64,000 bases of DNA from Ilyonectria destructans. Lineage: Eukaryota > Ascomycota > Sordariomycetes > Hypocreales > Nectriaceae. The DNA is taken from NCBI GenBank assembly GCA_020740775.1, contig JAHEWK010000012.1:372001-436000 (forward strand). Reading direction: 5' to 3'. The position numbers and the translations under genes are program-made. Shown here in pieces: positions 11,951-23,015 of this stretch (position 1 is the stretch's first letter; each line of letters starts with the position of its first letter). The notes under the pieces are model-generated. The model did not search any database and was not told the origin of the DNA. It worked only from the letters and a program-made list of their open reading frames with translations.

Positions 11951-12118
11951 CATGTTATGGTTCTTATGTTATGGTTCTCATGTTATAGTTCTTATGTTAT
12001 AGTTCTCATGTTATGGTTCTCATGCCATGGTTCTTATGTTATGGTTCTTATGTTATGGTTCTCATATTATGGTTCTTATGTTATGGTTCTCATGTTATGG
12101 TTCTAATGTTATGGTTTG
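11951..12118. repeat. 14-bp minisatellite, 12 copies
   Basis: Twelve head-to-tail copies of a 14-nt unit of the form YATGTTATGGTTCT run without gaps, with single substitutions (GG to AG, GTTAT to GCCAT, GTTAT to ATTAT). The 14-nt period is not a multiple of three and cycles through all frames, so a coding role is unlikely. Confidence 0.9.
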
Positions 12119-13081
12119 TCTGACATGGGGCCTGGTCGTTTGATTGCTTCTTAGCTCATTACCGTGCAGACCTATATCAAAATATCTCTTTCACCTTATC
12201 TATCGCAACGTCTGCTCGCTATTAGCTTAAGGTCATCCCATCTATTAACTTCCAGTTAGATTAGTGGAGCTTCAACAAGAGATGGTCTGTCTTACCGCCT
12301 AGGTGCGTTCCTATGTGAGACGTTTGAAGAATTATGACTATGGGTTTGGCGTCTTTGGTCGGAGAAAACGTTGCCGCGACAGGATGCAGCGGCTCATTAC
12401 AGCCAACAAATTACAACAGCGAGGCATACACACTCTGGCTTCTTCAGATCCGAAACTCTAGACGGGTGTCTGAAAGAAAGATGGACACAAGGTTGAACAC
12501 GCTCACAGCACTCGAAAAGTTTGTGTGTGAAGATGGAAATTGGCATCGTTGAAGAACTTAGCCGAGGAGGTCTACCTCCATCCGTATTTACACTTAAACG
12601 CCAGCCAACCGAGACGCCTCCAATCCAGCCCTTGCTTCCCATGCCCCTCCCCTTTCAAAGCAACCTCCCATTAGCCCAGGGCCTCCAGCAGCCGGGGAAT
12701 TCCGTGTCCAACGGGGACAGAAACATCCCAATACTCGAAAAGCAAATAAAGAAAATAATACGCACTTCCGGAGGAAGGTGTCCAACAAAAATACAAGGAT
12801 CTGGCGTCGGGCCCGAACAAAATATAAGACATAAAAAGTCGAAGACCAAAGAACGAAAGCAGAAGAAAAGCACGACGGCAAAATATGCCACCGTGGGATA
12901 CGGGACGAGTCCTCTAATGCGTCAATATTCATGACGGTACGTGCGCTTGTGATATTCACTCAAAGTCATTGCGATATGCCCTGCATCATCATAAAAAACT
13001 TGCGTGAATCCATCATCGTTGCAACGGGCGAGCCGTTTTTTTTTCCATCAGTCGTGTCAGAAACGTTGAAGGTGTCCCGAC
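12119..13081. other. Intergenic region 3' of ASE1
   Basis: No gene is supported. Overlapping frames on both strands between 12334 and 12959 lack motifs. The right end is the 3' UTR of the ASE1 gene. Confidence 0.5.
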
Positions 13082-15491
13082 TTAATAGGCATCCTCGTCG
13101 GTCCACTCACTCCCCGAGATGATTCGGTTGCCGTCATGGTCGATCATGCCCGGTGCTCCATACGAGGCTGAGGGAGGGATTCCTCGCATGCGCTTAGACT
13201 GGCTGCTCGTTGGTCGGCCCTGCTCAGGCGAGAACCGCTTCCCTCGCGCCGCTCGTAGCTTGGCGTAGTATGCGTCTGAGGCATCAACCTCGGGCTCGCT
13301 GTTGTCGTCGTACGTCTCCCAGTTCTCAGACCCGGAGATGTTCGTCGACGTGAGTGACGTGCCGGAGATTTGTCGAGGTGGAGGAGCCTGGCGGTAGCTC
13401 TGGTGGCTCTGGTGGGAGGAGCGGACGGTGGCGTACCGCTCATCGTAGCTATCCTCACTATAGCTGTTGTGGGTGTTGTGAGACATGTTGGAGTTGGAAC
13501 GAGATGTTTGAGATCCCCGGTCATCGTAAACATCCTCAGGCTCGACGTGGCGAACGATGCTCGATGCTAGGCCAGCCGACTTGTAAGGGTTGGTGGGAGC
13601 CTTGAACTCAGGAACTGACACTAGGTCTCGCATCTTGGGTGGCGGAGCCCTCATCAGAGGAGGACCTTGTCGGAGGTTCTCACCCCTTGACTCGGGCCTG
13701 GGGCGCTCAGGCGAGTTGTTGCCGTGCTTCATGTTGGATAGAGGAACACGCGCTGGGATTCGCGATGGGCTGCGAGTTGGGCTCTCCAGGACGTTGGAAG
13801 CGGGTTGAGGCTGAGGTTGAGGCCGTTTGGTGGGATGATTACCCGCGGTGGGAGTCTTGGTCATGGAACGAGGAGGAATAGACCGGGGCGCGGTGCTCTT
13901 GCTCAACGTAGACTTGTGTCCTTTGATGGATGATGGAGCATGTCCGGCGGGTGTCTTGGAGCGAGGGGGGAGCGCAGTCCTTTTGCCGCCCTCGGCTGCT
14001 TCAATCTCATCCAGATATCTTTCGCCAAAGACCAGGAACGGTCGGCCGTACTCGTCCTCCCACCTCGAAAGCACCTTGCGCAACTCAGCAGTGACCTTGG
14101 GGAGCTCCTTGGCGATGCGCTTGCGCATCTTTTCCTCGCGAAGAAGCTTTCCAGGATCTCGCTTCTCTCCCTTCTGACCACGGGCCATGAGCCGCGAGGC
14201 ATCATTGCTGGACGAAGCAAGCTCGTCACGCTCTTTGACCAAGGTCTTGTGTCTATCAATCATAGTCAAGGTGGGAGCACGCTGTTCCTTGAGGGCCTCA
14301 AGTCGCGTAACCTCACGCTCGTGAGCCTCTAGAAGCGCATCACTATAGACGTCGGAGAAAGCAGGGGTGAAGTCGAGCATCTCATCCTCAGAGAAGTACA
14401 GCGAATCCCACAACTCCTGAAGCCTGATGCGGGAGTCCTCAACAAAGAGGTGGAGGTTTTGGCGCTTCAGCTCGTTCAATCGCGATAGCTCATCTTCAAA
14501 CTCGTTGATCTGACGAATGCCACAGCCGCGGTTCTGGTTGAAGAAGGCCTTGGTCTCGCTCTCGTCGACGCCTAGCTTGATCCAAAGTGCTTCAACAGCG
14601 GCCTTGAGATCTCGAAGTCGCTTCTCTCGGTTCTTCTTCTCATCAGAGAGTCTGTCGCGCTTGGTCCGAAGCCGGGCGATGTCCTCCTCGTGGAGGCCAA
14701 GCTGCTCAGGAGCGTCTCTGTAGTACTTGACGATGGCGCCGTCTTGCTGCGCCTGGGGAATGCCGAGTTCGGCCCATAGTCCGATGATCTGGTCACCAAA
14801 GGTTTGCACTGTAGCTATGCGACGGGTATACTCTTCATATACGCGTGTAAACTCGCTGTCAAGCTTGTCGACGTAGGACGGGGATAGATCGAAGTTGGGA
14901 GGGATGGACTGGTTGGGGGCTGTGGGAGGGAGCGCGATCTGGACAAATGTGGCTTCGAGGTGTGAGGAGTAGGATTCTAGGGCTTGTACGAGCTCTGTGA
15001 AGCGGATTGTCAGTGCGTGTGAACACGGGACGAGAATGCGACGGGGAACGTACTCTTGACTTGCTCGAAGCGTTCCTTGTGGATGCGGCTGATCTGGCCG
15101 TGCTTCTCCTTGAGAGCTTGCAAGCACCTCACCAGTGGGTATGTGATGGTGAGGTCTTCGTCATCTTGGTAGTCTCGTCGGTTCTTGGAGTCATCGAGAG
15201 ACGTCTCCATTTGACGGACGACAGTGATGATCTTCTTTGCCTCGTCGACCATCTCCTTCTTTTCCTGTGTTACGAGACGGACCTGGCTGTTGAGTGCTTC
15301 GGAGAGAGCGGAGAAGAGCTACACGATGCAACCATGGTTAGCGACAATCGTCAGTTGGGACGTCGTAATCGGAAACCTACCTCCTCCTCGCGAGCCTCGC
15401 GCTCATGATCGGGAACGCCAATCTCGTCGAATAGACCGTGCAGCTGGCCAATGCTATTGTTGACCTGCTGGGCCAAGTAACTCGTGTCCAT
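13082..15491 (-). CDS. ASE1: Ase1/PRC1/MAP65 anaphase-spindle microtubule bundler
   Basis: Three exons on the minus strand (15491-15381, 15318-15054, 14994-13082) splice in frame to 762 residues. The ATG at 15491 opens with MDTSYLAQQVNNSIGQLH and leads into long coiled-coil/spectrin-like helices through about residue 480. The MAP65 signature block around LSRWEDEYGRPFLVFGERYL follows. The last third is basic, proline- and serine-rich and low in complexity, as expected for the regulatory microtubule-binding tail, and the protein ends EWTDEDAY. The family crosslinks antiparallel microtubules of the spindle midzone; Cdk sites typically sit in the tail, and several S/T-P pairs are visible there. 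Length and domain order fit the fungal family. Confidence 0.9.
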
Positions 15492-17809
15492 GGTGAAGTG
15501 TGCGGTTGGTTCGGATGAAAATGAATGTGATGGATGGATATGTTATGGACGGGGGTGGCGGTGATTGCCAGGCGAGGCAGATGTGATATGTTCAATCAAA
15601 ACAACAAATAATGTAGTTTTGACCGAGGAGGTCTTGATCGTTTGGGAGAGTGTGCGTGGGATGGGTATAACGTATGGTTGTGGTGATTTCGATGCGCTTC
15701 GTGAACGGTCTTCGTGGTTGTTTACTTTCTCTCCCGGGAGGTCATCGAGCAGCGGCGGTGTTGTCAGGGCGAGCAGGGCATCCTATGCGCGGTGCGAAGC
15801 TCGAATCGATACGATCCATGCACCAAGGGCCGTAAGTCTGAGGGAATGAAGAAGTTGGAGAGAGCGCGAGCGTGGGAGAAGGAGAGAGGGAAAGAAGGAA
15901 GTGAGACAAGATTGCGTCGGGGAGTGAGAGGAGTGAACGGCACAGCAGCGTGGTAGGTATTCACGGAACGGGATGGGTGGGCTGCGCGGCGCCTACAGCT
16001 CGGGGCTTGGGGGAGGGATACTGGCCGAGTTGCCATGGCAACACGGCGGATCACAGCGTCGCATCCAGTGCGAACCCCAGCGGATGCAGGGCGACCCAGC
16101 TATTTCGGGCCCGTGTTTCAGCGCTCTTACCCCGCTGTCGCACGCCGAGAAGGGGGCTCCACCGGCGGACCACTGCGGCCACTGCAGCACGCTGCACAAC
16201 TGCGCTGAACGCAGGCTCTGTGTCCACTGAATATCCACTGAACACCCACTAAGGCGCGCACTAACAGGGCTCTTTCCACTGGGCCGGCTCCCTCACTGGC
16301 AGCGGATGGCCCGTTCATCGAGGTCATCCTGCTCTCACCCTGCTCATCCTGCTCTCGCTCTGCTCATCCTGGCTGTCAAACTTGGTGTCCAGGATCCCAT
16401 TCCCTATCGCTATTGGCCTTGGCCCATGGAATCGACTCACTACTGTCTGCGACAGCGCCAGAGCGCCTAGCTGATTGGATGTCCCTCGCCTGATTTCTTC
16501 GCCCATGCGGTACATAGCCCGTCCTCCGAGCACGCGGAGGCTCTGGCAATTTCGACAATTTTTTATTTTATTTTAAAAATGGCTTTCCCATGGTCCCAGA
16601 TGAGACCAGAGCTCGGACTGGCTGGCTGTGCTCCCTGCGACAATGTCTTTCTGTTCCTCGAATTGTGGAAAATACGCACTTAGATATACGGATACTTACA
16701 TGCGGGAACTGGAGTGTTCGCGCTGGTGGCCCTGGAGACGGTCACGAACCCGCAGCGGCGCCCCATCCTGCCCAGCATCTCTGCCTTGCTTTGCCTTGCC
16801 TTGCATGTGCAGAAGATAAAGCGTCCGGCGCTGCGAACCATCCACAGCCCGCAGGAAGCGCGTATGACGCGAGACGGAAGAAAAACAAACCATGACAGTC
16901 GTCACTCGTCACTGGTTACCTCAGACTGCCCAATTGGGCCGTCTTCCACTAAGCGTTGAGTTGCTTAGCTGCAACTTACAGATTCACATACCGGTAGTAT
17001 TGTCGCCAAGGGTTAATTGACACACGGGAGCGAGACGGTTAAGTCTTAAGATCTGCGTTAATTGCTAACCCTAGCGCTCAAGCCTGCCCATGGCCGCATT
17101 CCTGTGATCAATGGCATTGCTGCACGCGCAAGATGCCTGAGGGGTCTTTCAGATCAGTGGGCGTACCATGGACTCGTCGCAGAAAAACAACAAGATTCCT
17201 GGGTCCAATGTTTGCGTCACAAACCGGTTAGAACCTGCAGCAAGGCGCCCCCCTCCCTGCTACCCACCCACCGATCAGATCTGCCGGCATGAGACCTCGT
17301 CTATGCGCGGCGCCTTGCAGACCTTATCTCACACCAAAAACATGTAAACAAACCACGCACAAGAAAGCCGGATTGGTGGTGCTGGCGCTGGCGATGCGCT
17401 GCATTGGTGTTGCACCCGCTCGGCATCCGTCGGGGCGAAACGGCGGTTTAGAGCGTGGGGTGGAGACATGGACATGGGATGTAAACAAAGACGATGAGGG
17501 TCACGCTGCTGATTCTCCCCGGACAACCTGGCCAGCTAAGGACGCTTTGCTTTGTCTTTGCTATCTTCGCCTCGATACCAAGGTGGAAAGTGAGTGACGC
17601 TGACTTGCGGTCATCAAGCTTCATTTCGGGACACATTGTATGCGAGATGATGCGCGCTCTTCGCACGGACTGTTCAACCTCCATTTACATAATTGGAGAC
17701 ACTTCTCAGACTCGGCGGGCGTTTGCTGCTCTTGTGCGACTCGTATTTACTATATGCATCGCGCCGAGGCGCAGGCAAGTCATTTCGCAGTTCCGTCTCA
17801 TCCCGTCCT
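15492..17809. other. 2.3-kb intergenic region
   Basis: Contains the ASE1 5' leader at its left end and the sulfatase 3' flank at its right end. No gene is supported. One imperfect tandem repeat lies at 16324-16371. Confidence 0.5.
16324..16371. repeat. 20-bp tandem repeat, about 2.4 copies
   Basis: Two 20-nt copies beginning TCATCCTGCTCTC differ at two positions (16324-16343, 16344-16363) and are followed by a partial third. Confidence 0.75.
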
Positions 17810-19291
17810 CTACCGCTGCGGGTACCCAGCCACGTCTTTGGTCCCTGGGTTGTCAACATCAAAGTCGAACCGATCCGGGATCTTCAGCCCTTCTCTTGCG
17901 TAGTCATACTCCTTGAAGATGTGTACCGACATTCCGTCCCTCCACAACCAAAGGTCCTTCGTCTCTGCCTGCCACTTCTCCAGCGCCGCGCGCATGCTCA
18001 ATAGCCGTTCTTGGTGCTCCTGCTTGGCAGCGAGATTATGGATCTCATCGGGGTCCTGCTCGATATCGTATAACTCCTCGGGAGGTCGGCAGATGTAACT
18101 CTTTAGTGCACGCTTTCCAATCATTGCAGGCGTAGACTCGGTCCCCGAGTTCCTCATGCCCTCAAAAGACAGCGAAGCGTAGAGGTCCATGGCGAAGGGA
18201 AAATCCAGCTTCCAGCACACATTGCGATGGTACTTGTATCGCCTTGTCCGCATATATCGCGTCGGCCAAAAGTTGGTCACCTCGTGAAAGGTGTGCGACC
18301 CGAAGACATGGTCCCACCCGGTCTGGACGGCGGAGGCATCGGTCACGGGGAGGATTGACCGCCCGCGACGAGGACCCACGGACCCATCGGGAGGCTGGAG
18401 GTCGGTGTGCCCGGCCCAGTCTAGGAAAGTGGGCAAAACATCAATGTAAGACACCATGTTGGTGTTTACTACGCCAGCGGCCTTGCCCGGAACACGAAGC
18501 AAGAACGGGAGTCGCACGCCGGCATCATACAGTGTGGTCTTCGAGTTGACAAATGGTGGGCCGTTGTCGCTGAGGAACAGCACCAAGGTGTCGTCAGCCA
18601 ACCCTGTGCGCTCCAGCGCCTGTAGAACCATTCCGATTCCTTGATCAAGCCGGTTGATCGACCGATAGTACTCAACAAGCTCCTGTCGCACCTCGGGGAT
18701 GTCTTGTAAGAACTGAGGAATATCAACGTCTTCGGGCTTGAAGAAGCGATCCTTCAAGCGAGGATCGTAATTACCATCCACGTTACCGAACCCACCACGG
18801 GTCGCTAGGACTCGATGAGGGTCAATGTACCCAATAGTCAAGAAAAACGACTTGTTCTCAGTCTTGGCTTCCTCAAAAAATGCCTCTGCTTTGTCGGCGA
18901 CCAAGGCAGTATCTCTCGATCCATCCTCCTTGCGTGTCTGCCACGGATACTTGGACACCGGAGCGACATGTATTTTGCCTAGGATGCCTGTCTTGTACCC
19001 GATCCTGTTAAAGACCTCGGGACCAGTCTCGACGTTCTCGAAGGTCTGAAACCCATTGCGCGAGCCAACAAGCCCATAGCTTCCATTCTCGTGAGTGTGT
19101 AAACCGGTGTAGATGGTAGTCCGACTACCGCTGCATGAGGCGGTGCTAGCGAAGGCCATGTCAAACCGCGAGCCAGAAGCCGCGAGCTTGTCTAGCTCGG
19201 GTGTCTGCAACGCCTTACACCCATAGCAGCTCATCTGCTCGCGTCCGAGATCGTCGGCGATGAGGAGGAGGATGTTCTTTGAAGGAGCCAT
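17810..19291 (-). CDS. Sulfatase, N-sulfoglucosamine sulfohydrolase-like, 493 aa
   Basis: A single minus-strand exon starts at the ATG at 19291 (MAPSKNILLLIADDLG). The sulfatase fold is clear: metal-binding Asp13-Asp14, the activation loop ASTASCSGSRTTIYTG with the modifiable Cys53, GKIHVAP, the C-terminal metal site LFLSDNGPPF, and the family tail ELYDIEQDPDEIHNLA. The overall pattern is closest to sulfamidase-type enzymes, which hydrolyse N- or O-sulfate groups. The formylglycine loop is C-S-G-S-R rather than the usual C-x-P/A-x-R. No signal peptide is seen, implying an intracellular enzyme acting on an imported substrate. It lies just downstream, on the same strand, of a Zn2Cys6 regulator and a transporter. 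The exact substrate is unknown. Confidence 0.85.
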   Translation of the reverse strand: MAPSKNILLLIADDLGREQMSCYGCKALQTPELDKLAASGSRFDMAFASTASCSGSRTTIYTGLHTHENGSYGLVGSRNGFQTFENVETGPEVFNRIGYKTGILGKIHVAPVSKYPWQTRKEDGSRDTALVADKAEAFFEEAKTENKSFFLTIGYIDPHRVLATRGGFGNVDGNYDPRLKDRFFKPEDVDIPQFLQDIPEVRQELVEYYRSINRLDQGIGMVLQALERTGLADDTLVLFLSDNGPPFVNSKTTLYDAGVRLPFLLRVPGKAAGVVNTNMVSYIDVLPTFLDWAGHTDLQPPDGSVGPRRGRSILPVTDASAVQTGWDHVFGSHTFHEVTNFWPTRYMRTRRYKYHRNVCWKLDFPFAMDLYASLSFEGMRNSGTESTPAMIGKRALKSYICRPPEELYDIEQDPDEIHNLAAKQEHQERLLSMRAALEKWQAETKDLWLWRDGMSVHIFKEYDYAREGLKIPDRFDFDVDNPGTKDVAGYPQR

Positions 19292-19581
19292 TGTATCATT
19301 TCCGAGTTGCAATTTCGATTAAAATGAGAACCAGACAACGAGAAAATGTCTCGGTTATGAAGAGCAAGCCATTGATCAGCGGAAGATGATTGTCCGGATG
19401 TCGTTGTATTGCGTGATTGATTATGGCGCCGTCATTGGGCGACGACCCGAACCGACGATCCGAGCGGGGTCACAGCTGCGCGTCCACGCGGCCATCTGAA
19501 GTTGCCCTCACCACGTAGACGAACCTGACATTATGGCCAGGAGAGTTTATCATCGAGAGATCTTCGTCGAAATGGCAATTT

Positions 19582-22352
19582 TCATCGCCTCGCGCCACTC
19601 CAGGATGGCATGCTGTTACCTTCAATGCCGGCCTTCAATCCGGCGTCGCCCATCTCCATGATGCCGTACATGTCCCAGGACAAGTAGTTTTGCAAATCAC
19701 TGAGGTCTACCGCATGGTCTCTCATGTACGCCGACGATGTTATTGTCGTTGTCGTCGTTGCGGGTGGTGTCCGTAGCGCAACGGGTTGCTCGTGTTGAAG
19801 ACCAGATCGCGCCGGCGTCTCGTCGAGATTATTTGGCAATCCGTGGGCCCCCGGCCTGTTTAGAGCAGGACTGACACTCCCTGAATCACTCGACAAAGTG
19901 GTCGGATCTGGTTTGGTTTCGCGCGCCTCGTTTCGCGCGGAGCGAGTTATGCCAAGGCCTGCTATTGTGTCTCCGGGGTTGCTCACAACAGGACTACCTA
20001 GGCCAACGGGAGATCTGGGACTAACAAGTTAGTGGGGCGAGAGTACTTCATGATGATCTAGACTTACCTTTCTTCTTCATTCAGTTCGTCATCGGGCGCA
20101 TCGCTCATCTCCTCGTCTTGTGCAAAGCTGAGACGAATCTTGCACAGCCATCGTTCTGTAGTCGTAGCCTGCCCAATGTGAGTTATAGCAATGAAATTAA
20201 TCGTGGCATGCCTTGACTTACCAGAGAGTCTGCGAGAGGGAACAGTGCAGACATTGTTCTTAATATCTTGCTGTTGCTCTCAACGGCGGCGATCGCATCC
20301 ATGACGATACCCTCCGCATCTGACCTGCTTAAGTCGAGCAGACGTGCAATGTAGTAGAGCATCACCCGGCTACTATCATACGCAAAGCATGGGAGTAAGC
20401 TGTCCGCAAGCAGACGTATTCCGTGCTTTTCGGCTTCGGCTAGAATACTTGCGATCTGACGGGCGTGGTGAAAGCAATCGGCTTGAAGGGACCGTAGAAA
20501 TTCCTGTTGGTTTGGAGGGAAGTAGAACGGCTTCCTCAACTTGAATAGATCTGGCATAGATATCCTGTACAGATCCAAGAGGTTATGGTGGAAGGTACAA
20601 TGCAGGAGAACCAAGGAACCAAGTTGGTCCGACTCGAGTCGAGCATAAACGGTGTCAGGCGAGTAGGATATGAACTCGGGAAGGTGGACGCCCCATGACC
20701 GGAGATCAGCATCAAGGGCCACAAAGTCGGATTCGGGTAGCCAAGGCGGAGGGCTAGTATCCAAATGCTTGACATATCTTTCATCAAATCAAAATTAGCA
20801 ATCCAAGATTTCTCAGCAGATGTCTTCAAGATTCAAACCAACCTAACTACTCGTTTCCACAGTGTGACGATCCGGATGTAGTATGCCATGATACCCATGT
20901 TTGCTGCTGGCCTCCGCGGAACAATAGCAGGAGGTAGAAATTGGAGGACGTGCCCTACTCCCAGAGTCTCGGTGACGCAGGGAATGCGCAGTCTGAAATT
21001 GCGCTCGTTGCATGGAAGTTGAATTTTGATGTCAGCCTCACGGAGCAGTGTCAACTGGTCAACGCCACTGCCGGTCCAAGCATCTAGGATATAGCAAGCC
21101 CACATGAGGCGTCTGCGACTCTCCTTTTCCACAGCCGGCGGTGCACCCTCGACAGTGTCGGCACAAAGAATATCGGGAGAGTATTCAACGTTGACTTGTA
21201 AGGCATGGGCCATTCGGACAGCGAGCCCACTTAGCATAAGTGCTTGAGTATACTCGCCCAATCGGAAATGAAAGTCGTAAAGCAAGACGCAGGTCTAGGG
21301 TTCCAATGTCAGTATGACGATGTCATTTGCGAGCCTGGGGTAAATACCATAAGTCGTTGGATTGAAATGTTTCCAAAGTTGGTGAGCACTAATAGCTCTG
21401 CCTTTTTAGCCCACGCGTTTCCGGCAGCACGAATCAGGCCTGCTTTGACTGCATGATCTTCTGAATTGAGATTAAGAGCGTAGAACCTAACAAGTCAGAT
21501 CAGGGGTGGGTGAAAGGGCGAGGTCGGGGGTCCTACTTCGCTCCTTGAGCGCAAATAATATGCAACAGGGCATTTTCATCATCGGATTCGAAGCCCTTCT
21601 CTAGTTGTCTAGTAAACGATGGACGATGAACGAAGGCAAAGCATCGGAGGGGGTGGATGTTGGCAAAGTACTGGTCGACGACTGCGCGGATGTTATGGCC
21701 AGAAGGGAGGTCTGGTGACACGAGCCTGAAAATCAAATAAGAAAGATATAGGCTTGAAGATGTATTTAATCAACCTACCATGAGTGAATCGACAACTCGG
21801 TGTCGTCTGAAAAGTCCACTGGTGGGTTGGTGGTGCTGGTGGTTCTCGTCGACGATGACCTCGGAGGGTCGGAAAGCACACTACCGGTCTCTCGGGACTG
21901 GATCAAACTGGGCGATCTAGTATCTCCCGGCGCAACAGAAGAGTCGTGAGACTCGTTCCGATCCTCTTCCGCCGAAGCCGAGGTGGGCGCCTTGCTGAGG
22001 TTGCGCGCCCAGCGAGGGGCCGAACCGCCGTCATACAGGCAGTCGAGATTCCGGGCGCTGCATCGCGAACATCTCGGGCGGTCGCCGTCGCACTTGGTCT
22101 TGGAGACGCGGCAGTGCGTGCAGGAGCGATACGTCCGGATCTTCCGCAGCGAAACGGGAACCGACCGGCGACCGGATTTCGACCCTTCATCGTCGACGCA
22201 CTCGAGCTGGAGGCGCTCGCAGTTCCGACAACCGTTGGGTCGGCCGTCGCATTTGACCTACACCGGGCACACCGAAGTTAGCACCCTCTGATAACAAGAG
22301 GAAACGGGACAGGGAAGCTCGCCTTTCTCGCGCGACAGACTCGGCAACCCAT
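19582..22352 (-). CDS. Fungal transcription factor with two tandem Zn2Cys6 clusters
   Basis: Eight minus-strand exons (22352-22323, 22257-21779, 21725-21537, 21486-21348, 21294-20843, 20777-20222, 20168-20068, 20020-19582) sum to 2385 nt with every junction in frame, giving 794 residues. Cluster 1 has Cys 3, 6, 13, 20, 23, 30 and cluster 2 has Cys 56, 59, 66, 73, 76, 83, both with canonical C-x2-C-x6-C-x6-C-x2-C-x6-C spacing. A fungal_trans middle homology region follows from about residue 170 (HPLRCFAFVHRPSF, then RRLMWACYILDAWTG). The first intron uses a GC donor and lies inside cluster 1. The ATG chosen is the only one in frame upstream of the first cluster. Its position between a sulfatase and a transporter suggests a pathway-specific regulator. 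Confidence 0.88.
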
Positions 22353-22555
22353 TGCGACTCGGTTGACGTCGGGAAAATCGATGCGAGCACTCGTGCGGCC
22401 TGCGTGAGGCTTTTGCCCAGGTTGCGATATTGCGATTGTCCATGGCGAGCAGCCGATGGCGTGCGAGGGCCTAAGGCGCGAGGGCCCGTGACGCCTTCGT
22501 GCCCCGGGTCGCCGGGGAGTGGTTTGCGCCACACCTTGGCTAGCTCGTTGACAAT

Positions 22556-22621
22556 CTCTGGCGCGCTAGCCACTAATCCCTCCCTGTACTCTGGCGCACC
22601 AGCCACTAATCCTTCCCTGTA
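22556..22621. repeat. 33-bp tandem duplication upstream of the Zn2Cys6 gene
   Basis: Two adjacent 33-nt copies (22556-22588 and 22589-22621) differ at only three positions. They lie about 200 bp upstream of the transcription-factor ATG at 22352, in its presumed promoter. The rest of the 663-bp gap (22353-23015) shows nothing else recognisable. Confidence 0.85.
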
Positions 22622-23015
22622 GAGCTGTCGCGGGCGGGATGTGGACTGAGGGCCCCACTGCTAACGCCTGCAACAACTGGTCAGCCAGATCACGACATCC
22701 GTCGCAGCGATGGCGATGATCCCTACTGCAGCAAGAACCCCACGGACAGCGCAAATCCCCACGCACAACGGCGAGGGGATCGGATCTCGGCCTCAAATTG
22801 AAATTGCACACTGCATGGGGTTTCCGAAACCTATACGTAACCTCTTACGAAGTCGTACGCGTATTATAGTAACCTTGGTCTTTGGAGTGATGAACCCCCA
22901 CTCTCTTCGCCGAGGCTCTATCTACCTGCGCCCGTTTGTGTTGAAATAGTCCGTCTAGAGATTCGCTATGTCGCCATGAAAAACCACCCATCCCTCTCAA
23001 CAAAACCGGTCCTTT

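Noticed and set aside
17159..17165. Isolated GGGCGTA sites (also near 33853, 47517 and 56015)
   Set aside because: Single occurrences, mostly in coding DNA, at about the chance frequency of a heptamer; not counted in the array.
15492..17809. Several short frames on both strands suggesting small genes
   Set aside because: None has motifs, splice structure or codon pattern like the neighbouring real genes.
22440..22532. Upstream extension of the Zn2Cys6 factor
   Set aside because: The open frame continues upstream but contains no ATG before the one at 22352.
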